In this document: positions 45,301 through 54,400 of the stretch, piece by piece
Position numbering within the stretch: the first letter of the stretch is position 1
Layout: each line of letters opens with the position of its first letter
Origin: Trichostrongylus colubriformis
Taxonomy: Eukaryota; Nematoda; Chromadorea; Rhabditida; Trichostrongylidae
Length of the DNA: 64,000 bases
Assembly (NCBI GenBank): GCA_963978905.1
Contig: OZ022257.1
Location: 33,679,685 to 33,743,684, forward strand
Reading direction: 5' to 3'
Translations under genes and position numbers: made by a program
Notes under the pieces: generated by a model
What the model saw: only the letters and a program-made list of their open reading frames with translations
What the model was told of the DNA's origin: nothing
Databases searched by the model: none

Positions 45301-48300
45301 GCCGACCTACTGACGCACATGGTGTTTCGCGCACAGTAGTGTGCGCCCGCCAACTGGTCAGAACTATAAGGCAGCAATTTTTATCCAAGCTCGAGAAATT
45401 TTTGAAAAAAAATTTGAAATTTTTTTTACCACTATTGAAAAAATGACTCGCCAAAAAATTCTCGAGCTTGGATAAAAAATGCTGCCCCATCCACCTCATA
45501 GCCCTGATCTTGCTCCATCGGATTATCACCTTTTCTTTTCCCTGTCTAACGCCATTCAAAGAAAAATCTTTTTATAATTTTTGTATTGAAAATGAGGATG
45601 ACCGTTGATATGTTTATTTTGCCGAAAAGGGTTATCCGGTAGATGGAAGACAATAATACCTATAGATGCGTGTGGAATTATACTACATGTGTATGTACAG
45701 AAGAGATTGCTGGAAAGCAGTTTGGAGGGAAAAAGCGATATTTAAAAATCCGCAATTACTTAGTTGCCAACCTAATACATGCCACCGACCACGGCGGCAC
45801 TCTGGCAACGCGCTCTGTTTATAACGCTCGACAGAACCATACCACAGTATGGTGATCGTGGCAAAAGCCCGTATAAATCTGTGTAGAAACCACACGCTAA
45901 TCCTGCTACATTTTGGTACTGTACCGAGATCCTCGCCAGGATTCAAAATCCGCCACAGATTTGCGCGGGCTCTCGCCACGAAATTATCACTAAAAAGTAG
46001 AAGTAATGTACACGATTGTCGGGCTCAGAAAGGGCACAAAATGTTCTCCGTATGTAAAGTGATCATACTGTAGTATTATTCGGTCGAGCGTTATAAACGG
46101 AGCGAGTAGCCAGGTTGTGGTCGGCGGCGGACCCATGGTTTACCGCCGTCGCCGCCGTCATCGCCAGTGCTGGTGCTGGTGCCGCAAGGTATGAACACGA
46201 CCTAAAAGACCCGGGAAATAGCAAGTAACAGTGTGCATGAATTCATGCGATCCTGCTACCCGCAGGATCATGCGATTCTGCGATCCGCAGCATCATGCTA
46301 TCTTGAGAATCGCACAATCGCAGATCTGTACGCACCTATTCTTTAGTCGAACTGCAAACGGGCTGCAGTCCTGTAGCGGTATAACGTCGGCCTTACGCGG
46401 ATAACATTTTTCATGCCTTCCTTTGAACCCAACCACTCGTTACAATACTTCTGCTTTTTCAGTGATAGCTTCCTTATAGCTACAATGTTTGTGTGCCAAT
46501 AATTCACCTTGTTTTTGACCCCACAAGTATTCCTTTGAGAGCAGGACGGGATCAGAACAGCACTCTTATTCCTTTGCAGTGAAGCCTACCTTGATGCTAT
46601 GAAATCATGAGTTCTTTTCTAATATGCATTTGTTAATAAGTGAACTCCTTACAAGAGAATTCCAGTGACTTATCAACGTGAGCTTTCTTATCAACCGTTC
46701 ACTCCAGTGGCGCGTAAAAACGTCAAAAGTATGTGGACACCACAAATTTTGGTCTGGCAAAAATACCGTTCAATTTCGCAACACGCGGCTTTCACTAATC
46801 GATTCTTTGCATGCGATAACCTTGGAATACTTTACCTGAGAAGGTTTTGTGGACGATTTTACAATTTTTTGTCATTGAGAAAAGTTTTCTTTGTACCAAA
46901 AGTATGTGGACACTTAATAAAAATTAAGCGCATAGCGGGAATTGAGAAACACTGGGTCCTCTAAGGTTTCTAATAAGCTTGAACAACTTGTTCGGCATGC
47001 TCTGAACCAGGTTTTGCATACCTGCTTCATCGATGGAGTTCCAGGCAATCAGAACCGCCTCCATCAGTTCATTGACGGTACAGCGTTGCTTGTTATTTCA
47101 AAGGAGTCGCTGAACAACAACTCCCCACGGAGTTTCAGGTGCATTGCAGTCAGAAGACAGACTGGCTAATCCCTCGCCTTGACTTCATTGCGTTTGAGCC
47201 ATATTTTGGATAAATGTGAGGCGTGGACGCCTGCATTGCCCTGCTTTGAGATGTGTCCGACGCCGCGTCTCTTTCAGAAATGGTGGCAAATGGTATTAAA
47301 GCACTCCCCGCTACTCTTAAGGGTCTACGCGGCACGAAATGAGTGCGAGCTGTAATTTTCCGCTGCCTCCGCTTAGGTACCTCCATTAACGACGAAATCA
47401 TCTGACCAGTTGAGATTGAACTTCTTATTGTTATTCAAGATCACCACAAAAGAAAACATGCCAAAAGAGCTGCTTGTTCCAAAACTAGAATTTGTTTGAA
47501 AGCCCATACTTTCAGAGGCTGCGGAAGTGGCTCTTTGCTGGTACGCGGTAGCTTCCGAGGCAGCGACAAGTTACAGCTTGCACACCCTCGTGCCGCGTAC
47601 ACCCTTAAGAGTAGCGGGGAGTGCTTTACTACCATTTGCCACCATTTCTGAAAGAGACGCGGCGTCGGACACATCTCAAAGCAGGGCAATGCAGGCGTCC
47701 ACGTCTCACATTTATCCAAAATATTACTCTAATGCAAGGAAGTCAAGGTGAGGGATTAGCCAGCCTGTCTTCTGACTGCAATGCACCTGAAACCTCGTGG
47801 GGAGCTGTTGTTCAGCGATTCCTTTGAATTAACAAGCAATGCTGTACCGTCAATGAACTGATGGAGGCGGTTCTGATTGCCTGGGACTCCATAGATGAAG
47901 CAATTATGCAAAACCTGGTTCAGAGCATGCCGAACAAGCTGTTCGAGCTAATTTGAAACCTCGGAGAACCCAGTGTTTTTCAATTCTCGCTATGCGCTCA
48001 ATTTTTATTAAGTGTCCACATACTTTTGGTACAAAGAAAACTTTTCTCAATAATAAAAAATTGTAAAATCGTCCACAAAACCCTCTCAGGTAAAGTATTC
48101 CAAGGTTATCGCATGCAAGGAATCGAATAGTGAAAACCGCGTGTTGCGAAATTGAACGGTGTTTTTGCCAGACCAAAATTTGAGGTGTCCACATACTTTT
48201 GGTACGGACTTGTAACTCGAAGGGTTCATTCTTACCCTTCTGAATGGGCAGTTGAGTTAGTGCAGAACTGAGACGTGAATACAGATAAACGAAGACGTAG

Positions 48301-48942
48301 CAGCTCTATGTAAAATCTTCACATTCATATCATATTCGGCACATTTCAGCATTCAAATGCCCGTCTGTTTTTCTTCTTCTTACATCTGATCGTCGCATTG
48401 GGTGTTGCCATCACAATCACGGTAATGCTGGTGACTATACTATTGTCACACTCTCCTTGATCTTGACCCCAACTGCTTTCCTACGTTTTCACTTCGACTT
48501 TGCCCACGAATTGCTCACGGATGATTGGCTGATTACTGGCCAGTACCTCATTCCAAGGTCGGTTTTTCCTCTCGCAGACCACGACGACTTGCTTTATCTA
48601 GAAAGTTGTCAGTGCTTGTATTATTGTTGGCATCTACCGTTACTACATAAATATTTGTATGAAATATAAATATTATTCTTCAATATTTGCCAATACTTCG
48701 AATGAAGTAGAACTGATAAATATTGTCGGAAGATTCTCTTCGAATCAGTGGATTGAAACCCTGTGATTGCTGGTTTGTCAAGTGGAAAAAATAAAATTGT
48801 AGATATAAGGACAACCCAAATTTAGTACTCTGTGTTATACGTTGGTTTTCCAGAAGATTCTTTGTGAGAAGCACCTGACGTGTGTCTTCATTTGCAGGTC
48901 GTAAATAAGGACCCAGTGAAGAGGAAGGATTCTGGAATCTAA
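31363..48942 (+). CDS. DOMON / cytochrome b561 membrane protein, FRRS1 (ferric-chelate reductase 1)-like; 13 exons, 5' incomplete
   Basis: Exons: 31363-31509, 31602-31679, 31732-31833, 33038-33154, 33214-33289, 33332-33396, 36526-36634, 37894-38009, 38095-38208, 41259-41421, 42322-42486, 42608-42708, and 48350-48421, plus a terminal coding piece 48898-48942 with TAA. All junctions keep phase. The first six encode a DOMON domain (FEGCNVTQSCWF, LGFSYNQRM, DDDTVVECV, DGVLTCDMK, YYLLFARGNADPW). The next encode cytochrome b561, with haem-ligand His at 36631 (VLHG), 38098 (LHRD), 41277 (KMHA) and 41385 (WGHW), all four expected. DOMON-b561 proteins carry electrons across plasma or vesicle membranes; a ferric or other oxidant acceptor is inferred. 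Introns of 1.2-5.6 kb are full of transposons, yet no exon is hit. The start exon (signal peptide) was not found. Confidence 0.9.
32427..32773. mobile_element. MITE, GGGTGTGTACACTTATGTCGA family, copy 2 (intronic)
   Basis: Left end GGGTGTGTACACTTATGTCG and right end CGACGTAAGTGTACAC are inverted. The interior matches 10607-11018. It lies in intron 3 of the DOMON-b561 gene. Confidence 0.75.
33397..34524. other. Intron 6, left part
   Basis: Short antisense frames only (33580-33984 and similar); no repeat ends recognised. Confidence 0.4.
34778..36057 (-). mobile_element. maT-like (ITm superfamily) transposon nested in the MITE
   Basis: Inverted ends CAGGGTGGCGAATAAATACG (34778) and its partner ending CGCCACCCTG (36057), each flanked by TA. 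Length 1,280 bp, one decayed transposase on the minus strand. Confidence 0.9.
34890..35949 (-). pseudogene. maT/Tc1-like transposase, disabled
   Basis: An N-terminal HTH block (LAVSSRLGIPLRTVQKIVEQW) and second HTH (ASRLNISRKSVQ) are followed by a stop after RRIEDAL, the DGRIFT region (first Asp), and, in another frame, VVPWRQEHLNFIFQ. Here the usual QQDGAPAH motif reads QKGKTQAY, so the second catalytic Asp is lost. LDLSVWG (third Asp) and the C-terminal GGHF follow. Stops, one frameshift and an active-site loss make it dead. Spacing suggests the DD37D maT group. Confidence 0.85.
36526..42708 (+). CDS. Exons 7-12: linker and cytochrome b561 core
   Basis: 36526-36634 (VSFCRGNNCSN ... RYWRYRIAVLHG) supplies the first haem His just before transmembrane helix 1, completed in 37894-38009 (VALIVAWWVLGSSAILIARY, FKPLFPRKK, WFQ). 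38095-38208 is helix 2 (LHRDIFLISLVLQILAVIF). 41259-41421 carries the KMHA and NWGHWLVG histidines on helices 3-4. 42322-42486 is helix 5 (GGYILFFIAINVIMEM). 42608-42708 is a cytosolic loop. Two acceptors are off-consensus (TTTTGAG before 37894; TTATTAAG before 41259). Introns hold a maT element, a mariner, a MITE and a SINE. Confidence 0.88.
37166..37354. mobile_element. MITE with ATCCTGACATAAGGGTACAC ends, copy 2
   Basis: Left GTGTCCTCTTATGTCAGGAT, right ATCCTGACATAAGGGTACAC. Related to 30757-31004; it has lost about 60 bases. It lies in intron 7. Confidence 0.75.
39500..40916 (+). pseudogene. Mariner transposase remnant, interrupted
   Basis: The HTH half (VIYCEWCCGTKMTEACHSVN ... SEAVSRWFVSF) is at 39530-39670. 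The catalytic half appears twice: LHDDASSNVAKCTRVKL before the insert (about 39845) and LHDNAHPYVAKCTQAKL with PYPPYTPDIAPSDYHLTH after it (40645-40780), then FFDSQNPEF. The duplicated segment shows a rearrangement, not just an insertion. Same family as 13795-14400. Confidence 0.8.
40068..40612. mobile_element. Fold-back MITE with about 190-bp inverted arms
   Basis: GTGTATGAAGTGGTACGAAT on the left is mirrored by ATTCGTACCACTTTATACAC on the right. Complementarity runs inward past the GCCTACAACAGCCACCAAAA block. The centre is about 150 bp. It is inserted in the mariner transposase. Confidence 0.9.
41005..41052 (+). repeat. CTAATAC short tandem repeat
   Basis: About six CCTAATA-type units directly after the mariner right end; possibly slippage from CCTAA/TA at the junction. 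Confidence 0.8.
41632..41862. mobile_element. MITE with 31-bp inverted ends (intron 10)
   Basis: GCGCGCACTGAACGCCGGCC (41636) is mirrored by GGCCGGCGTTCAGTGCACGC (to 41857), one mismatch over 31 bases. Non-coding, about 222 bp. Confidence 0.85.
42055..42296 (+). repeat. tRNA-derived SINE, family 2, copy 2 (intron 10)
   Basis: A-box-like GATGTACTGGCAGGTGAGCG, B-box-like GGGATCGAATCCC (42106-42118), tail with TACCAGACCTTAGG and TGTATAGGCCAAATCAC, ending 25 bases before the next exon acceptor. Confidence 0.75.
42709..43506. other. Intron 12, left part
   Basis: No repeat ends or exons recognised. Confidence 0.4.
43592..44097. mobile_element. Tc1-type MITE with CAGTAGCGCTCAAAA ends
   Basis: Inverted ends CAGTAGCGCTCAAAA / TTTTGAGCGCTACTG, 506 bp, flanked by TA duplications at 43590-43591 and 44098-44099. 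The uninterrupted arm of the host palindrome shows the single TA before insertion. Non-coding. Confidence 0.9.
44272..45357 (+). mobile_element. Non-autonomous Helitron, copy C
   Basis: Starts TCCCTACTATATATAAAGCG after A (44271) and ends CTGG before T (45358). The subterminal hairpin CGCACA-GTAG-TGTGCG lies 8 bases before CTGG. The interior is expanded by a 268-bp tandem repeat. No Rep/helicase coding. Confidence 0.88.
44337..45180 (+). repeat. 268-bp tandem repeat, just over three units
   Basis: AGGAAAGAATGC recurs at 44551, 44819 and 45087, period exactly 268, with GGTGGGCGGAGCTTGGACGT in each. Units are nearly identical, so the expansion is recent. Confidence 0.93.
45776..46721. other. 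Intron 12, middle part
   Basis: Contains a short GCC/GTC-rich run (46120-46180) and small GCGATCCTGC-type inverted motifs (46245-46325). Nothing coding. Confidence 0.4.
46722..48205. mobile_element. Palindromic Tc1-like element with IR/DR-type ends
   Basis: The motif CAAAAGTATGTGGACAC occurs at 46723 and 46896 and, inverted, at 48013 and 48185: two direct repeats about 170 bp apart in each end, the IR/DR layout of some Tc1 elements. Almost the whole 1.48 kb is an inverted duplication about a centre near 47470, arms about 700 bp. The last intron of the DOMON-b561 gene's helix region contains it. Confidence 0.85.
47620..47953 (+). pseudogene. Tc1-like transposase C-terminal half, right arm
   Basis: Frames read DCNAPETSWG (where SPDLNPIENLWG is usual, Glu kept) and ELMEAVLIAWDSIDEA with LVQSMPNKLFELI, the terminal helix of Tc1 transposases. 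The left arm (about 46960-47310, minus strand) encodes the same end. The N-terminal half with DNA-binding and first Asp is absent from both arms. Confidence 0.75.
48350..48942 (+). CDS. Last helix and C-terminal end of the DOMON-b561 gene
   Basis: 48350-48421 follows CATTTCAG and encodes the hydrophobic segment ARLFFFFLHLIVALGVAIT, ending at GTAATG. 48898-48942 follows TTTGCAG and encodes VVNKDPVKRKDSGI, then TAA: a short basic cytosolic tail. The intron before 48350 is 5.6 kb and contains two large palindromic transposons. Confidence 0.85.
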
Positions 48943-50209
48943 AAACAATCAGAAACAGCTAATTCAGGGCAAGTGGGCCTTAGGTTTCTGTTCTTTCCTC
49001 AAGGATTATGTAAGAGCATTCAGTGCAATGTGTAGGAAAGGTAATTATCAAGTTATCCATCCGCGGGGTGGGTCATAAACAGTGTCAAACCTTCGTTGAA
49101 GAATTCTCGACACAGGGGTCGTGTTTGGTCCACTGGGAAGGGATGGTAGTCATTGGAAGTGATCAACGTAATTTTTCAGGCTCAGGGTCCAAAGTGTGAA
49201 GGAGAGTTGCGTTCAAGCTAACTAACTGGGTTCAAACCCGAAACTAATATTTGATTTGATCTTCACTTAAAAATCTCGAAGGACATACAGAAAGTGGCCC
49301 CCACAAGTAGAAAGCAAGGTCGTACACAATTTTTTTTTGAAGTTAAGGGCTAAAGACGATATTGCAGAGATGGGCAACATACAAGATAAACAGAGACATA
49401 GGGCACGCTGTTCCCTAGGTCCCCTTGGAATTGTGGACTGTGAACAATGTGTCAAGATTTGGCAGTCGTGCCTAACTTATACTGTGGTGCGAGGTCAATA
49501 CTAGATACCTTGTTCACAATACACATTCCAAGACGACCACGGTAATTGTGTACCCTTTGAGCTGATCTCATTCATAGCGCGACTCACAACGAAGCCGGTC
49601 AACGCCAATAGCGCTTTCGTTGGTCTTTAGCACCGAAAACACAGAAAGAGACCTCCGAAATTCACCGTAAGACTGAGGAGCGGCATCTATCCACGGATTA
49701 CACCATGGATGAATACTTAAGAAACTATGGAATGAAAGCAAAAATCAGCTGATACGTGCCTCTTTCATATCTTACTGCAATTAAAAGGACGTAAACTACT
49801 GCCAGGGACCACTATTCTGATCTGATTGCAACTGGTATTACCTATAACGTGGATGAAATCCTCATGTATGGCGCATCCTGCAGCGAGGGTGGCTTACGCT
49901 AATCACCATTCTGTCAGAACTTTGAGAGCAAAGGATGTGGGCTGGAGGTATAACAGACACTATAGATCATTTCTTCCAAAAATTCATAGGAAGATGTCGT
50001 CATTTCGATAAAACAAAATCTCCTCCACTGGCTTACTTCAGAATAACTACTTGGTTTTCGAAGATATGGTATAGTTTAAGTCCCTTGGAAAGCGGCAACC
50101 TCGTAGAGCCTGCATCGCAATTTTGCCCTCGTATGGTTGAGTTTGAAGGAACTCGCGGCCATTTAAAGTGAAGCACGTCAAAAATTTTCAAAATTTTCCT
50201 AGCCTGGAT
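48943..50209. other. 3' flank of the DOMON-b561 gene
   Basis: A B-box-like GGGTTCAAACCC at 49230-49241 may mark a SINE scrap. No AATAAA is obvious close after the stop. No other gene recognised. Confidence 0.4.
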
Positions 50210-50253
50210 CCATATAAAGAACTGCGCCACCATGGGCGTAGTTCTTTATATGG
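50210..50253. repeat. 19-bp hairpin
   Basis: CCATATAAAGAACTGCGCC (50210-50228) pairs with 50235-50253 with one G-U. Loop of 6. Followed by TATAGCGTACTTAGT twice (about 50257 and 50283). Confidence 0.85.
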
Positions 50254-51551
50254 ACGTATAGCGTACTTAGTACTTAGCGTTTATAGCGTACTTAGTTCTG
50301 TTAGGCTCTTATTTCTTTTAATTTGTCGAATTTGTCAGGAGTTTCATCTCGTTTTTTTTGACCGTAGGTTCTTAAATTCCTTGATGAATCGCATCATTGA
50401 GCAGAAACCACAGAAGTAGCGGAACCTGATCGTGTGAAGGACACCTTGTGGAGGACTCGTATATTTCGAAAATTTTCCTCAACGCCACGCTTGACCCTGG
50501 TTATAAGGGCGCGCGGAGTGTGTGATTTCAATGATGCCCACCGGTTCAGATTGGCGATACGCATTTTCGGTTCGAAATTTTCAAAAAAATATCAAAGTGC
50601 ACCAGGTCATCCTTGGATGAACGACACCGCAGAAGTATGGTGGGAATTCAAATTAAAAAAAAAAAAAAGAAGTAACAAGAGATTTATCAAGGTTTTGGTT
50701 TTCATTTTGGAAAGGAATCTAAAATAGTGGAGATATACATACTAAGTGAAGGAGTACTGCAAAGGGTGCTATCGCAATGGGGGGGGGGGGGGTACTCACA
50801 AAAACTTTCACACCTGTGTACTTCTGAAGGCTTTTTGTTTTTTTGTCACTCTGCACATCCAAGCGCATATTTTTGCCTAAGCATTGGAAAAGGAAGGAAG
50901 GAGCCCCCTTCCCATTTTGGCATGGGTGAAAATAGGGCCCACTAATGGGATGCCCCCTTCCCTCATTGCCATAGCACCCTGCAAAGAACCTCACGTAAGC
51001 GCGCTTTGTAAAAGCGAAAAAACAAGATTTCATTTAAAGAGCACCTTCGGCACATACGAATATTCCTGTGTGTCGTGGCTATGGGAACAGATCCATTTTT
51101 TTCCCAATTCTTCCCGATGTAGAAGCACCAGTTCCACCAATCAGTGATCCCAGTGAATACGAAGATGTTATTTCCCTGCTGTTCTTTGGGAGTGAAGGTC
51201 TTTTTTTCAGTCTAACAAACACGCCGGCTTGCCTTGCCCTCTCGTTTGACCTGTACTGCGAAACTTTCCGAACTCTTCGTAATGGTGCCATTAGCCCACT
51301 TTTCTCATTGGTTAGGATCGGACAGATGCGTTATGGAATTTTATGATCGATCACTTTCCCGCTAATATTCTTGGCACAGCTATGTATTTTACCTTTGCTT
51401 TACACGCGTATCTCCGTTTTCAAGACATTTTTGGATGGTGTTGGGTGGACTACAGCCTTGGTAGTGTGCCATTAGGAAAGAAATTCGCGTGGTCACGTCT
51501 GGAGCGTAACGCGACGGGTGTGACTTAGAACGCTGTATAAATCAGGTTCTA
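50254..51551. other. Gene-free stretch
   Basis: Poly-A run (about 50655) and poly-G run (about 50780). A GAGCCCCCTTCC / GGGGGG-type inverted pair spans about 50780-50990. No exons recognised. Confidence 0.4.
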
Positions 51552-52237
51552 TTAGGACTATGCAGAATAAATGGCCGAAACGTAATTGGCCATAACTTCG
51601 CTCAGACACAACTTTATTTGTCGATATAAAAACCATTCGAATCTACAGAATTTTGCCAACGATCTGATAAGGAAAATTACCATCACGTTCAAATTCTGGA
51701 TTGCGAGAATCAATAAAGTCAAGAATGGCATTTTTATCGTGCATAATTTTTCTGCCGCAGGTTTGCATCGGGAACCCGGAAAAAGTGGTAATCCGTCAGG
51801 GATAGGTCTGGGGAATAAGGGGGGTGAGGGAGAGGCTCGATGCCTAACTGCATCATTTTTTTACCGGGTGCGCAAAACAACGCAAAACCCCACAGTTCGC
51901 AAGTCACCCGGCAGAAACTGACCGAGACTCTCCCTCACCCCCCCCCTTATTCCTCAGACCTATCTCTGACAAATTACCACTTTTTCCCGGTTCTCGATGC
52001 AAACCTGGGTCAGAAGGAGTTCGCCGAAACGATGCATGTTGAAAATGCCATCGTTGACTTCATTAATTTTCGCAATCCTGAATTTGATCATGATGGCATA
52101 TTTTCTTCACCAGATCGTTGGCAAGGTTGTGTAGATTCGAATGGCTTTTATTTCGACAAATAAAGTTGTGTCTGAACGAAGTTATGGCGTTTTGAAAAAA
52201 GTAGTCCGTTTTGGCCATTTATTCTGCATAGACCTAA
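51552..52237. mobile_element. Palindromic mariner, 686 bp
   Basis: Ends TTAGGACTATGCAGAATAAA (51552) and TTTATTCTGCATAGACCTAA (52237), both flanked by TA. The arms, about 290 bp each, are inverted copies; each contains the transposase C-terminus (right arm: YSSDLSLTNYHFF, then NAIVDFINFRNPEF and WQGCVDSNGFYFDK). The third catalytic Asp is Asn. Confidence 0.88.
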
Positions 52238-52899
52238 TATCAAGGGAAGAACCCGTGGTCAAAGTAGTCATTCGGAATGGGATACATATGGTCCCACGTA
52301 CTCTGGACGCTGATCTCGAGTCTGCTTTCCAAATTTGCCGAACGAACAGCTTTGGGCCATAGAGTTAGCCTAACTTCAGAAAGGAAAACATTCATGAATA
52401 TAGCTTATTCACATATGCTATCGAAAAAAAGAAGCAGCTTTTCTGAGGTCACGCTCACCGTTTTCGGAAAGGTGTCGATGGGGAAAATAGAGTCAAATTT
52501 ATGCTGCGTTCCTCACTTGGTATTCATAATACTAGCTTTGGCCCCAAATCACAACTTAGACCATTACAACTTCATTCTGTAGATAGAGAATAACAAAAAG
52601 TTTATATCGAGGCGTACCTTGTCCATCTGTATCGTCAATAATTACCCACGACGACGGAATTATGGAGCTCAGTCGAATGAGCGTCTCTCTTCTTGTACAT
52701 CACATTTTCGCATTTCTGCATTTTAAATGACAATTCTATGGAGGAGGAAGTGGTAGCCAGACTGCTTGCAAATTTTGGGATGCACCTGGTTTTCCATTCA
52801 AGGAGAAGTGGTTATGCTTTTAAAGAGCTCCTCATTTAACAAGGAAGACTTCCAGGTCATCGCGGTTATATAAAATTTATATGGTTTACTGCAGTTTCG
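52238..52899. other. Spacer
   Basis: A SINE-head-like block (CTGATCTCGAGTCTGCTTTCC) at about 52310. Otherwise nothing recognised. Confidence 0.4.
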
Positions 52900-53180
52900 A
52901 ACGATTATCTCAAATCTGCCATCCAAATTTGCTGAACGATTCTGGGAGCGAAGTTACGGAGGGTTGTGACATACCGCGCAACATGAATTACATGTGTTAT
53001 GTTAATTTCGGAAATTCGATGCCAGATCTCGGATGGAGCAGCAGGCAGCGTTTGGGGTTGCATGCTGGAGAGCAGGGTTGGAATCCTCTGTGCGTTTGTT
53101 AGTTTCGCTTATTGCCGAAATGCTCTCTAAACGCTTGCAAAAGTTTTTATGTCTCTATAAAGGTAATCGGAGTCTCACTA
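52900..53180 (+). repeat. tRNA-related SINE, family 1, copy 2
   Basis: Head GATTATCTCAAATCTGCC ... GGGAGCGAAGTTACGGAGG, B-box-like GGTTGGAATCC (53074-53084), T-rich body ending TCTCACTAGC. Aligns in order with 14680-14935. Confidence 0.6.
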
Positions 53181-53235
53181 GCATGCAACAAGCAGTGTAA
53201 GATGGCATCCCAGCTTCGGAAAACCCTAGCCTTTG

Positions 53236-53315
53236 AGGCCATGATCCCTACATATTCAACCACCTCGTTTGTTTAAGGCCATGATCCCTACATATTCAAC
53301 CACCTCGTTTGTTTA
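53236..53315 (+). repeat. 40-bp perfect tandem duplication
   Basis: AGGCCATGATCCCTACATAT... occurs at 53236 and 53276. Confidence 0.95.
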
Positions 53316-54089
53316 TCAGACGTGTGAATGTGAAACTATGAAGACTTTCGCATGCACTCATAATAGATCGACGAGAAATTTGACACAAAAATTTCGGTGC
53401 TCACCCAGGGTCACCGCTGACGGTGACAAAAAAGGGAACTGTCATCTAACATATCAATATCGCTGGGAAGTTGTATTGGGAGGCACCATCAGCAAAATAC
53501 AAATTGCAATGGTTCTGCGCGAAAACCTGTGCACTCGTGTCATAGGCACCGGTAGGCAAAGAAGATGTGTGATCCTTCTCAAAACCTACTGCCATAAGGT
53601 TGCTCCGCTCGCCTATTAAAAGTACGCATATCTCGTCATTTTGCATGCAAAGTGTACGTTGATGTCTTTGTACAAAATAGCGCGATATCCATGGTCATAA
53701 CCAGTGAGTCAAACTAAATTTGGAGGCACTTTTTAGGGGAGCAACCAATGACCTTTTTGAAGGTAAGTGCCTATGACAAGAGCGCATATGTTTTCGCGCC
53801 AAACGAATGCATTATTTGTATTTTGCTGATGGATGACAATCACAACTTTCCTGCCAGTTTGCTAGGTTAAATGGCAATTCACGTTTTCGTCACCGTCAAT
53901 GGTGTGCAGTGGCTGTGAATGAAGTGAAATTTTTTATTTCTAATAATTTCTTATCTGCCGATTTTGAATGCCCATAAATATTTTCACGAATTCGTATTCG
54001 CACTACTGATGAACAAACAAGGATTGAGATTACGATCTCTAAGATTAGGATCGCCTAGAGCCAGTATGCTATCTTGCACTCCCTGTTGC

Positions 54090-54400
54090 GTGCTATTGGT
54101 GGCCACGAGCACCTCTATAGAGCTGTGAAACATTTTGCAAGCCTTTGAAGGGCCTTACAGCAAAAAAAGCAAAGCTAAAGGGTCCCCAAAGGCTTGAACC
54201 CTGATCACGAGAATGCGAACCTAACCCGCCACAACGGAGCTCTAGCAGAGTTATTTCGCCATGCACATAAGATCTGTAAAATATGATGTGCATGTTACAC
54301 CGTATGTCACGAGATTCCATAGTTCTGCCCCAGAATCGTTTAGCAGATTTTTAGGGCAGATCTGAGATCACCGTACGAAACTACATAGGGCAGTACACAT
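54090..54400 (-). repeat. tRNA-related SINE, family 1, copy 3 (minus strand)
   Basis: On the minus strand: head GATCTGCCCTAAAAATCTGC / GATCTCAGATC region at 54330-54400, then B-box-like GGGTTCAAGCC (54191-54201) and a TTTGCTTTTTTTGCTG body. Same order as the other two copies. Confidence 0.55.

Larger units (their letters stand above)
43507..45775. mobile_element. Palindromic mariner with nested MITE and Helitron
   Basis: TTAGGTTGGCAACTAAGCAA (43507) and its partner ending TTGCCAACCTAA (45775), both flanked by TA. Once the two inserts are subtracted, left (about 330 bp) and right (about 348 bp) arms are inverted copies of the same mariner 3' segment, meeting near 45428. Each arm holds the transposase end (DLAPSDYHLFFSL readable at 45510-45545). 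The 5' half of the transposon is absent. Confidence 0.85.

Noticed and set aside
53269..53619. 116-codon plus ORF
   Set aside because: Begins in a 40-bp tandem duplication and has no recognisable domain.
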